In this document: positions 35,001 through 43,802 of the stretch, piece after piece | Numbering within the stretch: the stretch's first letter is position 1 | How the letters are laid out: each line of letters opens with the position of its first letter | Assembly: GCA_017415805.1 (NCBI GenBank) | Contig: JAFQEC010000002.1 | Location: 1-58,729 of the forward strand | Reading direction: 5' to 3' | Length of the DNA stretch: 58,729 nt | Source of the DNA: Clostridia bacterium | Lineage (GTDB): Bacteria; Bacillota; Clostridia; Oscillospirales; CAG-272 | Made by a program: the position numbers and the translations under genes | The notes under the pieces: model-generated | Seen by the model: only the letters and a program-made list of their open reading frames with translations | Told to the model about the DNA's origin: nothing | The model's database searches: none

Positions 35001-35144
35001 CTGGAGCACGTCGACCTGACGGAGAAGCTCCTGCTCCTCGAGATCGTTGTTCCATGCCCAGAAGGGGGCGGCACGGTATTCTGCCGTGGGATTTTCAAAA
35101 AGAGAGTGGGAGAGTTGCGGATCGTTCTTTTTTGGATAAAGCAT
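32055..35144 (-). CDS. GH106-like glycoside hydrolase (alpha-L-rhamnosidase type)
   Basis: A 1029-residue protein without a signal peptide. The N-terminal catalytic region has APFWAWNNDLEEQELLRQVD, GFGGYHMHVRAGMSMPYLSE and LAWLYDEDRWPSGFAGGLV, typical of GH106-like enzymes; later FTDEPQFSPKN (near 235) carries a candidate catalytic Asp/Glu pair. The C-terminal 400 residues are beta-rich accessory domains. Together with rhaA and its AraC regulator elsewhere in the window this suggests use of rhamnosylated glycans. Cytoplasmic location implies that oligosaccharides are imported first. GGAGG precedes the ATG. Confidence 0.75.
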   Translation of the reverse strand: MLYPKKNDPQLSHSLFENPTAEYRAAPFWAWNNDLEEQELLRQVDVLQSMGFGGYHMHVRAGMSMPYLSEEFMERIGACVEKAKQKNMLAWLYDEDRWPSGFAGGLVTKDPEYRQCFIALVPEEMKGGEISFRQSVSNIIVFQTDGPALVAYDVQLDEQGALISYRLMKEGETPVGKAWYAYVKTPEVSPRFNNQTYVNTLDKKAIQRFIEITHEAYKKKVGAEFGSTVPSIFTDEPQFSPKNTLPFAKSNTAVTLPWAHDLPETYRERYGEDLLATLPELTWERADGKPSAARHRYHDHVCDRFTEAFSDALGKWCEENGIVLTGHMMQEPSLWSQTAAVGEVMRGLRSFQIPGIDMLADYREYTTAKQAQSVAHQYGREGVMSELYGVTGWDFDFRGHKLQGDWQVALGVTVRVPHLSWVSMGGEAKRDYPASFNYQSPWYKDYRYVEDHFARVTTALTRGTPDVRVGVIHPIESYWLHWGPSEQTNTVREQLDLNFKNVTEWLLFGGVDFDYISESLLPELNGRGGAPLQVGKMAYDVIVVPGCETLRSSTLERLEAFRAAGGKLIFMGEAPRFADAAESARPSALVEKSEQIPFYRSSLLAALEAYRTVEIRDEKGNYTNNLLYQLRCDGDAKWLFIANGKLPYNKDIATKQKIKIRVPGHWSAELYRTLDGTVEALSTEQSDGVTAITYTLYPHDSLLLKLTPHEGAVTLASKPASQVACEPSLPARVPFTLDEPNALLLDKAEYKLDNGDWRPCEELLRADTKIREELGYDPWGSRLCQPWCMPVGTAEHTVSMRLHFETEIPLKGAHLAAELAEGATLTLDGTAVSTKADGYYVDHAIRTYLLPDMAAGTHTVEITMPYGARSALEWCYILGDFGVLATGAYTCITALPKQLAFGDITRQLLPFYSGKITYHLTVTANGERMRLRVPAYRASTVIASVNGGERKQLAFSPNQADFETKAGQNKLDIELYISRTNGFGPVHMADRKKAYVNPAGWRTTGDSWSDSYVLAEEGFLAEPRVKLLK

Positions 35145-35309
35145 AAAGACGCCTCCTTTTTTCTTTATACTTCATTTTATCATATTTTCTATATACAAAA
35201 AAGGACGGCGTTTTTTCTGTTTTGGGTCGTTTCGTTTGCTTTGCTTCTGTGATACTGCTTTTTTGGGGAATGTTTTTGAAAATCTCTTTTCAAAGCCGCA
35301 AAAATATGT

Positions 35310-35315
35310 TATAAT
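35310..35315 (+). promoter_or_regulatory. -10 box upstream of the secreted DUF5722-like gene
   Basis: TATAAT 33 bases before the GTG start, with a weak -35 (TTTTCA) 17 bases upstream. The rest of the gap between the divergent genes is AT-rich, without further recognisable signals. Confidence 0.5.
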
Positions 35316-35347
35316 GGAGTATCTGAATCAAAGAAGGAGGGTAAAAT

Positions 35348-37990
35348 GTGAAGAACATACAGGCGCGCATTTCGGCGCTCTTGCTCGCACTCGTGCTGTT
35401 GGTCTCATCCTTTGCCGTCCTTGCGCTCCCTGCCGCGGCGGAAGAGAGAGGATCGGGCGCTGTGCGCTTTGTCTTTGACTCTCTGCATGCGGGGAATACC
35501 GAGTATGCGCCCGTGCAGGACACGGTCACGCTCTCACTGGCGGGGCAGACCGAATTTACAGCAAACGGCCTTTCGATGCTACGCACCGCAAACGCCACCA
35601 ATGCACTCTACCTTTCGCTTACCAACGCTTCGTCCGCCACGCGCGTGCGTCTTTCCTACGAATACGCAGATCCCTCTCCCAAAAGCAGAACCGTTGAGCA
35701 CACACTCACGCCGTTTGCTGACGAGCGACAGTCCTTCGTGCTTCAAGCGCCCAACATCGGTGAGGCCACCGCACTGAAGCTCTCCTTTCTTGGCGACGGA
35801 GCAGCAAGCGGCACCGTAACGCTTCACTCCTGCTACAATCTGGAGAGCGTGACCTCGCCCGCAGAGCAAGAGGCAACGGTTGAGGTCTGTCGCTTCAATG
35901 CCGAGACCAACACCGTAGAGGTCTCGGGAACGGTCAGCTATGCGACCACGGTCGCCTATAAGGGTGGCATGCTTGCACTGTTTGCGCTCGATCCCGCAGA
36001 CGAGAATCTCTACCTCTCCAAAACGCCCGTGGCGCGCACAGGCCTTTCCTTCACCTTTTCGTTTTCGGTCGCGGTAGAGAGCGTAGAGGATCTGTTTGCT
36101 CGCTATGTAGTGGCCGCAATTGCCAAAACAGGCGAGCGCGTTGCGCTGTGCACGCCGTATTATCCCAGCATCCCCGTTGATGCGCCCATGCAGTCGGGGG
36201 GCTTTAAGGGTCTGCACACAGACGACACGGGGGCGGCGATCGAAGGCGGTGCTGATTTTGAGATATTGGATGTGTATCTTGACCGCCTGGAGAGCAGCCA
36301 GAGCAGCGATCTCTTTTACATTGGCGAGGCCGCCGCGTATTATTTTGACGAAAGCTATATATCCGAGCTCGATCGGCGCATCCGCAACCTCTCGGGCGCG
36401 GGGATCGGCGTGTATCTGCGCTTTCTGATCTCACCCGATGCGGAGCTCTCCTATACGGTATTCGGCAGTCCCGATGAGACCGAAAACAAGGCCATCGTTC
36501 TCACGGGCCAAAACAGCGCCGAGCAGGCACTGCTCACCGTTTATGCGATCACCGATTTTCTCACGCTTCGCTACAGCGGTACAGAGCACGGAAGCATCGC
36601 GGGCATCGTACTGGGGCGCTCGGTCGACCGATCGCTGACCGCCAACTATGCGGGTGCCATGGGGCTTTCCGCGTACGTAGAAAACTATGCCGCCGTCCTC
36701 TCGCTCATTGCGGGCACGGCACGCCGTAATATTCCGTCCTTGCATATGGTGGTTCCGATCTCGGACCGCACCTGGCCCGAGGCGATCACCGCAAGTGATC
36801 TTGACGGTGATTTTTGCGCGGAGCTCTTTCTTGAGGCACTGCTGATCACCATGAAGGATCGGTGCTTTGCTCCGCCGACCTTTACGGTTCTGGTCGAATC
36901 CCAGGTCACGCCTGCGCGCATCGGCGGGCAAGCGGAGAACGCCTTTGGCATCGATGCGTTGAACGTGCTGCTTGCCACAGTACGTGTCTCGGCCATGCGC
37001 TATGTCTTTCTCTCGGACAAGATCCTGTACAGCTGGACGCCGGACGAATCCTTGACTGCCGAGGAGATGCGTGCCGCTTATGTGTTGCACTATATCACGC
37101 TTTACCGAAACCCGAATGTGCAGGGCTTTTTGGTGCAGTGCTCGCCCATAGCGCTTGAGGCACTGCGTTACTTGATCGCAGACATTGATACCGCGGCCAA
37201 TGCGCGTGCCATCGCACCTGTTCTTGCTACGCTCGGCGTCACCTCACTGCGCGAGATCTTTGCCGATCTGGAGCTCTCGGAGCTCTGCACACGCACCGTC
37301 CACCACCTACCCCTGTCCAAGGACGGATACAGTGCGGAGCACAAGCCGACGGGAAGCTATACACTCTTCGATTTTTCCATGGCCACCGATCCGCTTGGAT
37401 GGTATGCGGGCAGCAGCTGCTCGGTGCTCTCACTTCTGACGGGAAACAACGGAAAAGCGCTGACGGCACGCTTACAGACCGACGCCGGAGGGTATGCCGA
37501 TATCGCGTATTCCTTTGCACAGCCCACAGATCTGTCGTTTGCAACGCTCTGGCACTTTTACGCGGGGCTTTCGGGCGACGCGGCGACCGCTTATGAGATC
37601 CGCATCACGCTGATCGGCGCGGCCCATACCGTCTATGCCTCTAAAGTTGTGAGCGCGGGGGAGAACGGCGAGCTGTTCCTCGATCTGACCGAGTACGCAA
37701 CGGCACTTTCCGCGCTTCGTGCGATACGCATCTGTGCGCGGCCGCTGGACGGCGAGCAGGAGCTCACGCTGACCCTCCACACCTTCACGCTGGAGAGCCT
37801 GACGCTAAGCGACGAGGAGCTTGCCGTGCGCATCGCCGCGGGAATGAATCATCCCGATGACGGCGCCGAAGAGAACAAGCGCGATTATACCACGCCGATC
37901 ATCATCACGGTCGTGGTCGTGTTTGCAAGCATCGCCATTGCGATTATACTGTTCACGCGCTATCACAGTAAAAAAACCAACTTGTCATAA
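35348..37990 (+). CDS. Secreted, membrane-anchored DUF5722-like protein
   Basis: An 880-residue protein. A signal peptide (ARISALLLALVLLVSSFAVL, ending ALPAAA near 31) is followed by a beta-rich N-terminal half, then an alpha/beta region near 310-640 that looks like a glycosidase-type barrel (IGVYLRFLISPDAEL; NIPSLHMVVPISDRTWPEA). A C-terminal span (PIIITVVVVFASIAIAIILF) and basic tail anchor it. I place it with the DUF5722 family by resemblance only. It begins with GTG after AAGGAGGG; the ATG two bases earlier is immediately followed by a stop. Confidence 0.6.
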   Translation: MKNIQARISALLLALVLLVSSFAVLALPAAAEERGSGAVRFVFDSLHAGNTEYAPVQDTVTLSLAGQTEFTANGLSMLRTANATNALYLSLTNASSATRVRLSYEYADPSPKSRTVEHTLTPFADERQSFVLQAPNIGEATALKLSFLGDGAASGTVTLHSCYNLESVTSPAEQEATVEVCRFNAETNTVEVSGTVSYATTVAYKGGMLALFALDPADENLYLSKTPVARTGLSFTFSFSVAVESVEDLFARYVVAAIAKTGERVALCTPYYPSIPVDAPMQSGGFKGLHTDDTGAAIEGGADFEILDVYLDRLESSQSSDLFYIGEAAAYYFDESYISELDRRIRNLSGAGIGVYLRFLISPDAELSYTVFGSPDETENKAIVLTGQNSAEQALLTVYAITDFLTLRYSGTEHGSIAGIVLGRSVDRSLTANYAGAMGLSAYVENYAAVLSLIAGTARRNIPSLHMVVPISDRTWPEAITASDLDGDFCAELFLEALLITMKDRCFAPPTFTVLVESQVTPARIGGQAENAFGIDALNVLLATVRVSAMRYVFLSDKILYSWTPDESLTAEEMRAAYVLHYITLYRNPNVQGFLVQCSPIALEALRYLIADIDTAANARAIAPVLATLGVTSLREIFADLELSELCTRTVHHLPLSKDGYSAEHKPTGSYTLFDFSMATDPLGWYAGSSCSVLSLLTGNNGKALTARLQTDAGGYADIAYSFAQPTDLSFATLWHFYAGLSGDAATAYEIRITLIGAAHTVYASKVVSAGENGELFLDLTEYATALSALRAIRICARPLDGEQELTLTLHTFTLESLTLSDEELAVRIAAGMNHPDDGAEENKRDYTTPIIITVVVVFASIAIAIILFTRYHSKKTNLS

Positions 37991-38003
37991 AAGGTAGAGA
38001 CTT

Positions 38004-39455
38004 ATGAAAGACATTTCACGCAATCTTACCATGCTTGTGGACTACTACGAGCTTACCATGGGGCACGGCTATTTCCGCAGCGGTAAAAAGGATCAGATCG
38101 CGTATTTTGATCTCTTTTTCCGCAAGAATCCCGATAACGGCGGCTACGCCATCGCGGCAGGTCTTGAGCAGATCGTGGAATATGTCAAGACACTGCATTT
38201 TACGGATGCGGACATCGCCTATCTGCGCTCCAAGGGCTGCTTTGGTGAGGATTTTCTTGCATACCTCTCGGACTTCCGCTTTACGGGCGATATCTGGGCG
38301 GTGCCCGAGGGAACCGTCGTGTTCCCGGGCGAGCCGCTTCTCACGGTGCGTGCGCCTGCCATTGAGGCACAGTTTATCGAGACCTATTTGCTCATGATTA
38401 TCAATCACCAGTCGCTCATCGCCACCAAGGCCTCGCGTCTGGTGCGTGCCGCAAAGGGCAGGGCGATCAGCGAATTCGGCTCGCGTCGCGCACAGGGTGC
38501 GGATGCTGCCATTCTCGGTGCACGTGCGGCGTATATCGGCGGTATTTCCAATACCGCGTGTGCCATCGCGGATGAGGCCTTTGGTGTTCCTGCGGGCGGC
38601 ACGATGGCACATTCCTGGATACAGATGTTTGACAGCGAATACGAGGCCTTCCGTACCTATTGCGAGCTCTATCCCAACAACGCAACGCTCCTGGTCGATA
38701 CCTATAACGTGCTGGAATCGGGCGTGCCCAATGCGATCCGCGCCTTTCGCGAGGTGCTGCTGCCCCGTGGAATCCGCACGTGCGGCGTGCGTATTGACTC
38801 GGGCGATATTGCCTATCTCTCCAACAAGATCCGCAAAATGCTGGATGACGCAGGGCTGACCGAGTGCCGCATCGTGGCCTCGAACTCGCTGGATGAATAT
38901 ATCATTCGCGGCCTCTTGCATCAGGGTGCCAGTGTGGATGCCTTCGGTGTCGGTGAGCGTCTGATCACCGCCAAGAGCGACCCCGTATTCGGCGGCGTAT
39001 ACAAGCTTTGCGCCGTGGAGGACGAGGCAGGGAATATCCTGCCCAAGATCAAATTGAGCGAGAATGTGGGCAAGATCACCACACCGCATTTCAAAAAGGT
39101 CTACCGTCTGTACGGGCGTGATACGCACAAGGCCGAGGCGGATCTGATCTGCGTGTACGACGAGACTGTGGACGACACCAAGCCCCTGGAGATCTTTGAC
39201 CCGGAGAACACCTGGAAGACCAAGGTCATGGAGAATTTTGAGGCCAAGGAGCTGCTTGTGCCGATCTTCCAAAACGGCGAGCAGGTCTACGAGCTGCCCA
39301 CCATCGAGCAGATCCGTGCCCACTGCCGCGATTCACTGGCTGCCACGTGGGATGAGGTCAAGCGCTTTGAAAACCCCCATAATTATTACGTGGATCTCTC
39401 GCAGCGGCTCTGGGATCTCAAATACGGCATGATTAAAAAGCAACGCAAGCAATAA
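38004..39455 (+). CDS. pncB: Nicotinate phosphoribosyltransferase
   Basis: A 483-residue enzyme that starts NAD salvage by joining nicotinate and PRPP. It has LVDYYELTMGHGYF near 11, the phosphoribosyl-site region SEFGSRRAQGADAA near 156, and LLVDTYNVLESGVPNAI near 230 with RTCGVRIDSGDIAYLS near 256. It is followed immediately by a strong bidirectional terminator. Confidence 0.94.
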   Translation: MKDISRNLTMLVDYYELTMGHGYFRSGKKDQIAYFDLFFRKNPDNGGYAIAAGLEQIVEYVKTLHFTDADIAYLRSKGCFGEDFLAYLSDFRFTGDIWAVPEGTVVFPGEPLLTVRAPAIEAQFIETYLLMIINHQSLIATKASRLVRAAKGRAISEFGSRRAQGADAAILGARAAYIGGISNTACAIADEAFGVPAGGTMAHSWIQMFDSEYEAFRTYCELYPNNATLLVDTYNVLESGVPNAIRAFREVLLPRGIRTCGVRIDSGDIAYLSNKIRKMLDDAGLTECRIVASNSLDEYIIRGLLHQGASVDAFGVGERLITAKSDPVFGGVYKLCAVEDEAGNILPKIKLSENVGKITTPHFKKVYRLYGRDTHKAEADLICVYDETVDDTKPLEIFDPENTWKTKVMENFEAKELLVPIFQNGEQVYELPTIEQIRAHCRDSLAATWDEVKRFENPHNYYVDLSQRLWDLKYGMIKKQRKQ

Positions 39456-39490
39456 AAAGAACGGTGCAACCGCGGTTGCACCGTTCTTTT
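39454..39490. terminator. Bidirectional terminator between pncB and the DUF4358 gene
   Basis: AAAGAACGGTGCAACC paired with GGTTGCACCGTTCTTT, with A and T runs on both sides. Confidence 0.93.
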
Positions 39491-39975
39491 TAGCTCAATG
39501 CCGCAAGCAGCGCGCTCTGTGCATCCTCGGCGAGGTGCGGCTCCATGGCGAAATAGTAGACGATGTTGCCCGAGGCGCCCACTGTTGCGTCGCGATAGCG
39601 CGCAAGGCGCGCTTCCAGCTCGTCACCTGGGTAGAGCGCGGCAAGCGACTCCACAGCCGCGCGCTCGCTTTCCAGATAATCGTGAATGGCCGCCATCATG
39701 TCTGCGGCGTGCGCGGTATCGGTGAGCCGAAATACGCCAAATTCACAGGTGTCGTTTGCATCGCTTGCAAAATAGACCGCGCTCTCGGCCGGCGCCGCAG
39801 GTGCTTCAAAGCAATTTTCGGTAAAATCATCATCGGCGCGGCGGAACTCGTGCGCGGCGGTAGCCGCAATCACCGCTTGTGCCAGCTCGTCTGCCGAGGC
39901 ATCGGTTGCTTGCTCTTTTTGGCAGGCGCAAAGCAAGAGCAGCGCCGTTACGATCAGCAAAATACTGCGTTTCAT
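39490..39975 (-). CDS. DUF4358-like lipoprotein
   Basis: A 161-residue protein with an N-terminal hydrophobic stretch ending in LLLLCAC, giving a lipoprotein Cys near residue 18. The rest fits the DUF4358 pattern of short clostridial lipoproteins (FGVFRLTDTAHAADMMAAIH). The function is unknown. It is translationally coupled to the SGNH gene by an ATGA overlap. Confidence 0.7.
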   Translation of the reverse strand: MKRSILLIVTALLLLCACQKEQATDASADELAQAVIAATAAHEFRRADDDFTENCFEAPAAPAESAVYFASDANDTCEFGVFRLTDTAHAADMMAAIHDYLESERAAVESLAALYPGDELEARLARYRDATVGASGNIVYYFAMEPHLAEDAQSALLAALS

Positions 39976-40682
39976 ACACTCTCCTTGATCGCGGTCTCGT
40001 ACCGCTTCAAATTTTCCAAGATCTGCTCGTAGGCCTTGGCCGTCAGGTGGAGCCCGTCCTCGCTGTTACAAAAACGATCGGCCAAATATCCGTCCTCGTT
40101 TTTGAGAACGGCGTTTGCGTCCACGTATACAAGCCCTCTTGCCGCGGCAATGGCGCGGATCTCGCCGTTTGCACGGTCGATCATTTCGTTCGTGATGGCC
40201 GTGGAGGCCGCCGTAACAGGGAAGACCGATTGCAGCACAAGCACCGTCTCGGGCGACGCCGCGCTGATCGCATCCAACAGCTTTTCGTAGTAAAAGCGGA
40301 ATTTGGATAGGTCGTTGCGATAGTAATACACGCCGTAGTCGATGCCAAGGGTGATGACAAGATAGCGCGGCTTGATGCGCGCCGCCACCGTGGCGATCGT
40401 CTCCTCAGCACCCGTGTCGGGCGCGACGATCGTGGCGTAGGTGATGCGGTGATCCAGATTGAGGTAGCGGTTTTTGGCCGCCCAGATCTGTGCGGGCGTG
40501 ACTGCCGCGCGTGCGGCCATGTGTGCTGTGGTCGAATCGCCCAGAAACGTGAGCGATGCAAGAAAATCGGTTTGCTCACCTTGTTTTGCGTCCGATGCGG
40601 CCTGTGCCTTGCCGCAGGATAGCAGAAGCGGCAGGAGCGAGATACAAAGCAAAAAAGAAAAAATACGGTTCAAAGGATTCAC
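39972..40682 (-). CDS. SGNH/GDSL-family hydrolase lipoprotein
   Basis: A 236-residue esterase-like protein. A signal peptide with lipobox LLLSC gives Cys near 23. The nucleophile Ser lies in LTFLGDSTTAH near 46, a shortened block III is LGIDYG near 112, and the catalytic pair D/H is in SEDGLHLT near 213. It probably acts on acylated cell-envelope polymers or sugars. Translation begins at GTG 40682 within a terminator-like hairpin. It sits with the DUF4358 gene as one envelope operon. Confidence 0.78.
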   Translation of the reverse strand: MNPLNRIFSFLLCISLLPLLLSCGKAQAASDAKQGEQTDFLASLTFLGDSTTAHMAARAAVTPAQIWAAKNRYLNLDHRITYATIVAPDTGAEETIATVAARIKPRYLVITLGIDYGVYYYRNDLSKFRFYYEKLLDAISAASPETVLVLQSVFPVTAASTAITNEMIDRANGEIRAIAAARGLVYVDANAVLKNEDGYLADRFCNSEDGLHLTAKAYEQILENLKRYETAIKESV

Positions 40683-40698
40683 CCCCGAACCGTATTTT
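40660..40698 (-). terminator. Terminator-like hairpin covering the SGNH gene start
   Basis: On the minus strand AAAATACGGTTC and GAACCGTATTTT form a 12-bp perfect stem followed by TTTTTTCTTTTTT. It follows the DUF3021-like gene, but the loop contains the GTG start codon of the next gene. Confidence 0.75.
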
Positions 40699-40704
40699 CT
40701 CCGT

Positions 40705-41139
40705 TTATTTCTTTTTGTATACGCCCGTATAGGCCTTCTCCTCGCGATCTACGCGGTGGATGCGCGCGCGTACAAAAGCGATGATCGCCATTGCGACCGC
40801 ATAAATGACCGAGAGTGCCACAAACAGGATAAAACCTTGTGCCGCGGTCTGTCCCTGTGCGCGGTTGGGCAAATAGAGACAGAGAAACGCGCCGCCGACG
40901 GTCAGTGTGTAGTGCACGAGCACCTTGAGGTAGGTGCTCCATTTGCAATCCGTCATGCAAATATTGGCCGTGGCAAAGCAGATCGCAAAGGGGAGAATGC
41001 AGATCAGCGCGATAGGATTCATGCCGCGATCGAGATCGAGGTTGAGCAGCCAGTAGAGAAAGAGCAGGAAAAAGGTCACCGCCGTGTAGTAAATACAGGC
41101 GTGAAGCGCAATTTTTTGGATGTAATTGATGGGTTTCAT
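40705..41139 (-). CDS. DUF3021-like four-span membrane protein
   Basis: A 144-residue protein with four hydrophobic spans near 9-34, 44-62, 72-90 and 100-122 and a basic tail. The size and arrangement resemble the DUF3021 family, whose role is unknown. AAGGAG precedes the ATG. Confidence 0.55.
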   Translation of the reverse strand: MKPINYIQKIALHACIYYTAVTFFLLFLYWLLNLDLDRGMNPIALICILPFAICFATANICMTDCKWSTYLKVLVHYTLTVGGAFLCLYLPNRAQGQTAAQGFILFVALSVIYAVAMAIIAFVRARIHRVDREEKAYTGVYKKK

Positions 41140-41224
41140 GTCTACTCCTTACCGAAACTTTCTTTTATTTTACCACAACACGCAAAAAAAGACAAGACCC
41201 GATGCGAAAAATTCACACCCTTGA

Positions 41225-41253
41225 TTGACGAAGCGCACAAAAGGTTGTATAAT
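41225..41253 (+). promoter_or_regulatory. Sigma-A promoter of polA
   Basis: TTGACG (41225-41230), a 17-base spacer, and TATAAT (41248-41253). Confidence 0.85.
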
Positions 41254-41282
41254 AAAGGGGAGTATGTATGCGGGAGGAAGAT

Positions 41283-43802
41283 ATGAAAAAGCTTTTGGCA
41301 GTAGATGGGAACAGCATCGTCAACCGTGCATATTACGGGGTGCGCCCACTTTCCAATAAAGAGGGGTTTCCCACCAACGCTTTGTTTGGGATGGTTTCGA
41401 TCCTCGAAAAGAATCTTGAGGCTGTCAAGCCCGATTATTGCGCCATCGCCTTTGATCTCAAGGCACCGACCTTCCGCCACGAAATGTACACAGAATACAA
41501 GGCGGGGCGTCGCCCCATGCCCGACGATCTGCGCGCGCAAATTCCGTATGCAAAGCAGACCGCCGCCGCGCTGGGCTTTACTTGCCTGGAAATGGAGGGG
41601 TACGAGGCCGACGATATCCTTGGCACACTGGCGGCACTCGCCGAGCGCGAGGATTGCGAGGCCTATATCCTCACGGGCGACCGCGATGCACTCCAGCTGA
41701 TCTCCGACCGCGTACACATCCTGCTTGCCACCAATACCGAGACCGTGGATTTTGACCGCACACGCTTCTTTGAAAAGTATGGCGTGGAATCCACGCAGTT
41801 CGTGGATGTCAAGGCACTGATGGGGGATAGCTCGGATAATATTCCGGGTGTTCCCGGTATCGGCGAAAAGACCGCGCTCAAGCTCATTTCCGAGTTCGGT
41901 TCGCTGGACGGCGTGTTTGAGCACCTGCCTGTTGCCAAGCACACGCCCGCGTTGCGCGCCAAGCTGGAGGGCGGCAAAGAGAGCGCATATCTCTCGCAAA
42001 GACTTGCCACCATTTACCGCGCAGTGCCGTTGCAGGGAACACTGGACACCTATGCTTATAACGGCATTGACCGCGCGGCGGCACTGCGTTTGTTTACACA
42101 GTTTGAGTTTAACGCCTTTATCAAGCGCTTTTCGCTGCATGAGGCACCCCCCACCCCCGATGAGAAAACAGAGGAGAACGCGCCCGCGATCCGCACGTGC
42201 GGCACGGACTTTGTGCATGCACTCACGGGAACGGTTGCCGCAGATATTGTGGACGGAACGGTTTTTGTCACGGGAGGAGAGGAGATCTGCGCGCTTGATG
42301 CCGATGCGGCACGAGCCCTGTTTGCGCGCACGGATCTTGCAATCGTTTGCCACGATGCCAAGCGCGTTTACAAGGAGCTGGAGCAGATCGGCATCCGCTG
42401 GCGCGGCTGTGTATTTGACGTGATGCTCGGCGCATACGTGCTCAACGCCGCCGAAAACGATTTCGGGCTTGCGCGCCTCTCCCTTTCTTATACGGGGGAA
42501 TCGGTCAAGCAAACGCCGTATCATATAGGCGCGATCCTGCCCCTTTACCGCGAGCTGGATGCGCGTATCCGCGCACAGGGAGCAGAAAAGCTACTGTACG
42601 AGATCGAAATGCCACTTTGCGCGGTACTGGCCGACATGGAGCGCGTGGGCTTCCGCGTGGATCGCGCGGGGCTTGCACAGTACGGCGAGCAGCTGGGAAC
42701 GGTAGCCAACGAGCTGGCGGAGCGTATTTACTATCACGCAGGGGAGGAGTTCAATATCAACTCCCCGAAGCAGCTGGGTAGGATCTTGTTTGAAGCGCTT
42801 GGAATGCCGCACGGCAAAAAGACCAAAACGGGCTACTCCACTAATGCCGAGGTGCTGGAAAAGCTGCGCCCCTATCACCCGATCATCGAGGATATTTTAG
42901 ACTACCGACAGGTCACCAAGCTCAAGAGCACCTATGCCGACGGGTTGCTTTCCCAGATCGGCGAGGACGGGCGCATCCACACGGTGTTCAAGCAGACGGG
43001 AACCGCCACGGGGCGGCTTTCCTCGGCAGAGCCGAACCTGCAAAACATTCCGATCCGCACCGAGCTCGGAAAGGAATTGCGGCGCTATTTTATCTCCGAG
43101 AACAACAATTATTTGCTAATTGACGCGGATTACTCGCAAATCGAGCTTCGGTTGCTGGCGGCTCTGGCCGATGACGCGGCCATGCTGGACTCCTTTGCAA
43201 GCGGAGAGGATATACACACCGCCACCGCTTCACAGGTGTTCGGTGTGCCGCGCGAGGCGGTCACGGCAGAGCTGCGCAAGCGTGCCAAGGCGGTCAATTT
43301 CGGTATTCTGTACGGCATGGGCGCGTTCAGTCTGTCCGAGGATCTGCACATCAGCCAGGCAAAGGCCAAGCAGTATATCAACAGTTATTTTGCCGCCTAT
43401 CCGCAGATCGATGCGTACCTCAAAAACGTGATCGGAGAGGCGCGCCGTGAGGGATTTGTGACCACACTGCTCGGCCGTCGTCGCTATATTCCCGAGCTGA
43501 AGATGCAAAACAAAAACATGCAGCATTTCGGTGAGCGTGTGGCGATGAACAGCCCGATCCAGGGCACAGCCGCCGATATCATCAAGCTTGCGATGATCCG
43601 CGTGGAGCGCGAGCTGCGCGCCGCAGGTCTGGATGCACGGCTGATCTTACAGGTACACGACGAGCTGATCGTGGAATGCCACCGCAAGGATGCGGCGGCC
43701 GCACGGGAGATCCTCGTGCGTGAAATGGAGAGTGCCGTGGCGCTCAAGGTCGCGCTCAAGGTCGGCGTGGCGGAAGGAGAGAACTGGTATGACAGCCATT
43801 GA
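41283..43802 (+). CDS. polA: DNA polymerase I
   Basis: An 839-residue repair and Okazaki-processing polymerase. The N-terminal 5' nuclease (LLAVDGNSIVNRAYYG; PGVPGIGEKTALKL near 185) is followed by an exonuclease-like domain that lacks the DxE motif and is therefore probably inactive, as in thermophilic Bacillus and Thermus enzymes. The polymerase has DADYSQIELRLLAALA near 615, KAVNFGILYGMG near 670 and LQVHDELIVE near 788. The start is the ATG at 41283 after GGGAGG; the ATG 15 bases upstream contains that site. It overlaps malQ by 14 bases. Confidence 0.96.
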   Translation: MKKLLAVDGNSIVNRAYYGVRPLSNKEGFPTNALFGMVSILEKNLEAVKPDYCAIAFDLKAPTFRHEMYTEYKAGRRPMPDDLRAQIPYAKQTAAALGFTCLEMEGYEADDILGTLAALAEREDCEAYILTGDRDALQLISDRVHILLATNTETVDFDRTRFFEKYGVESTQFVDVKALMGDSSDNIPGVPGIGEKTALKLISEFGSLDGVFEHLPVAKHTPALRAKLEGGKESAYLSQRLATIYRAVPLQGTLDTYAYNGIDRAAALRLFTQFEFNAFIKRFSLHEAPPTPDEKTEENAPAIRTCGTDFVHALTGTVAADIVDGTVFVTGGEEICALDADAARALFARTDLAIVCHDAKRVYKELEQIGIRWRGCVFDVMLGAYVLNAAENDFGLARLSLSYTGESVKQTPYHIGAILPLYRELDARIRAQGAEKLLYEIEMPLCAVLADMERVGFRVDRAGLAQYGEQLGTVANELAERIYYHAGEEFNINSPKQLGRILFEALGMPHGKKTKTGYSTNAEVLEKLRPYHPIIEDILDYRQVTKLKSTYADGLLSQIGEDGRIHTVFKQTGTATGRLSSAEPNLQNIPIRTELGKELRRYFISENNNYLLIDADYSQIELRLLAALADDAAMLDSFASGEDIHTATASQVFGVPREAVTAELRKRAKAVNFGILYGMGAFSLSEDLHISQAKAKQYINSYFAAYPQIDAYLKNVIGEARREGFVTTLLGRRRYIPELKMQNKNMQHFGERVAMNSPIQGTAADIIKLAMIRVERELRAAGLDARLILQVHDELIVECHRKDAAAAREILVREMESAVALKVALKVGVAEGENWYDSH

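Noticed and set aside
43789..43802. Frameshift fusion between polA and malQ
   Set aside because: Each gene has a full-length product, and malQ has its own ribosome-binding site; this is a normal 14-base overlap.
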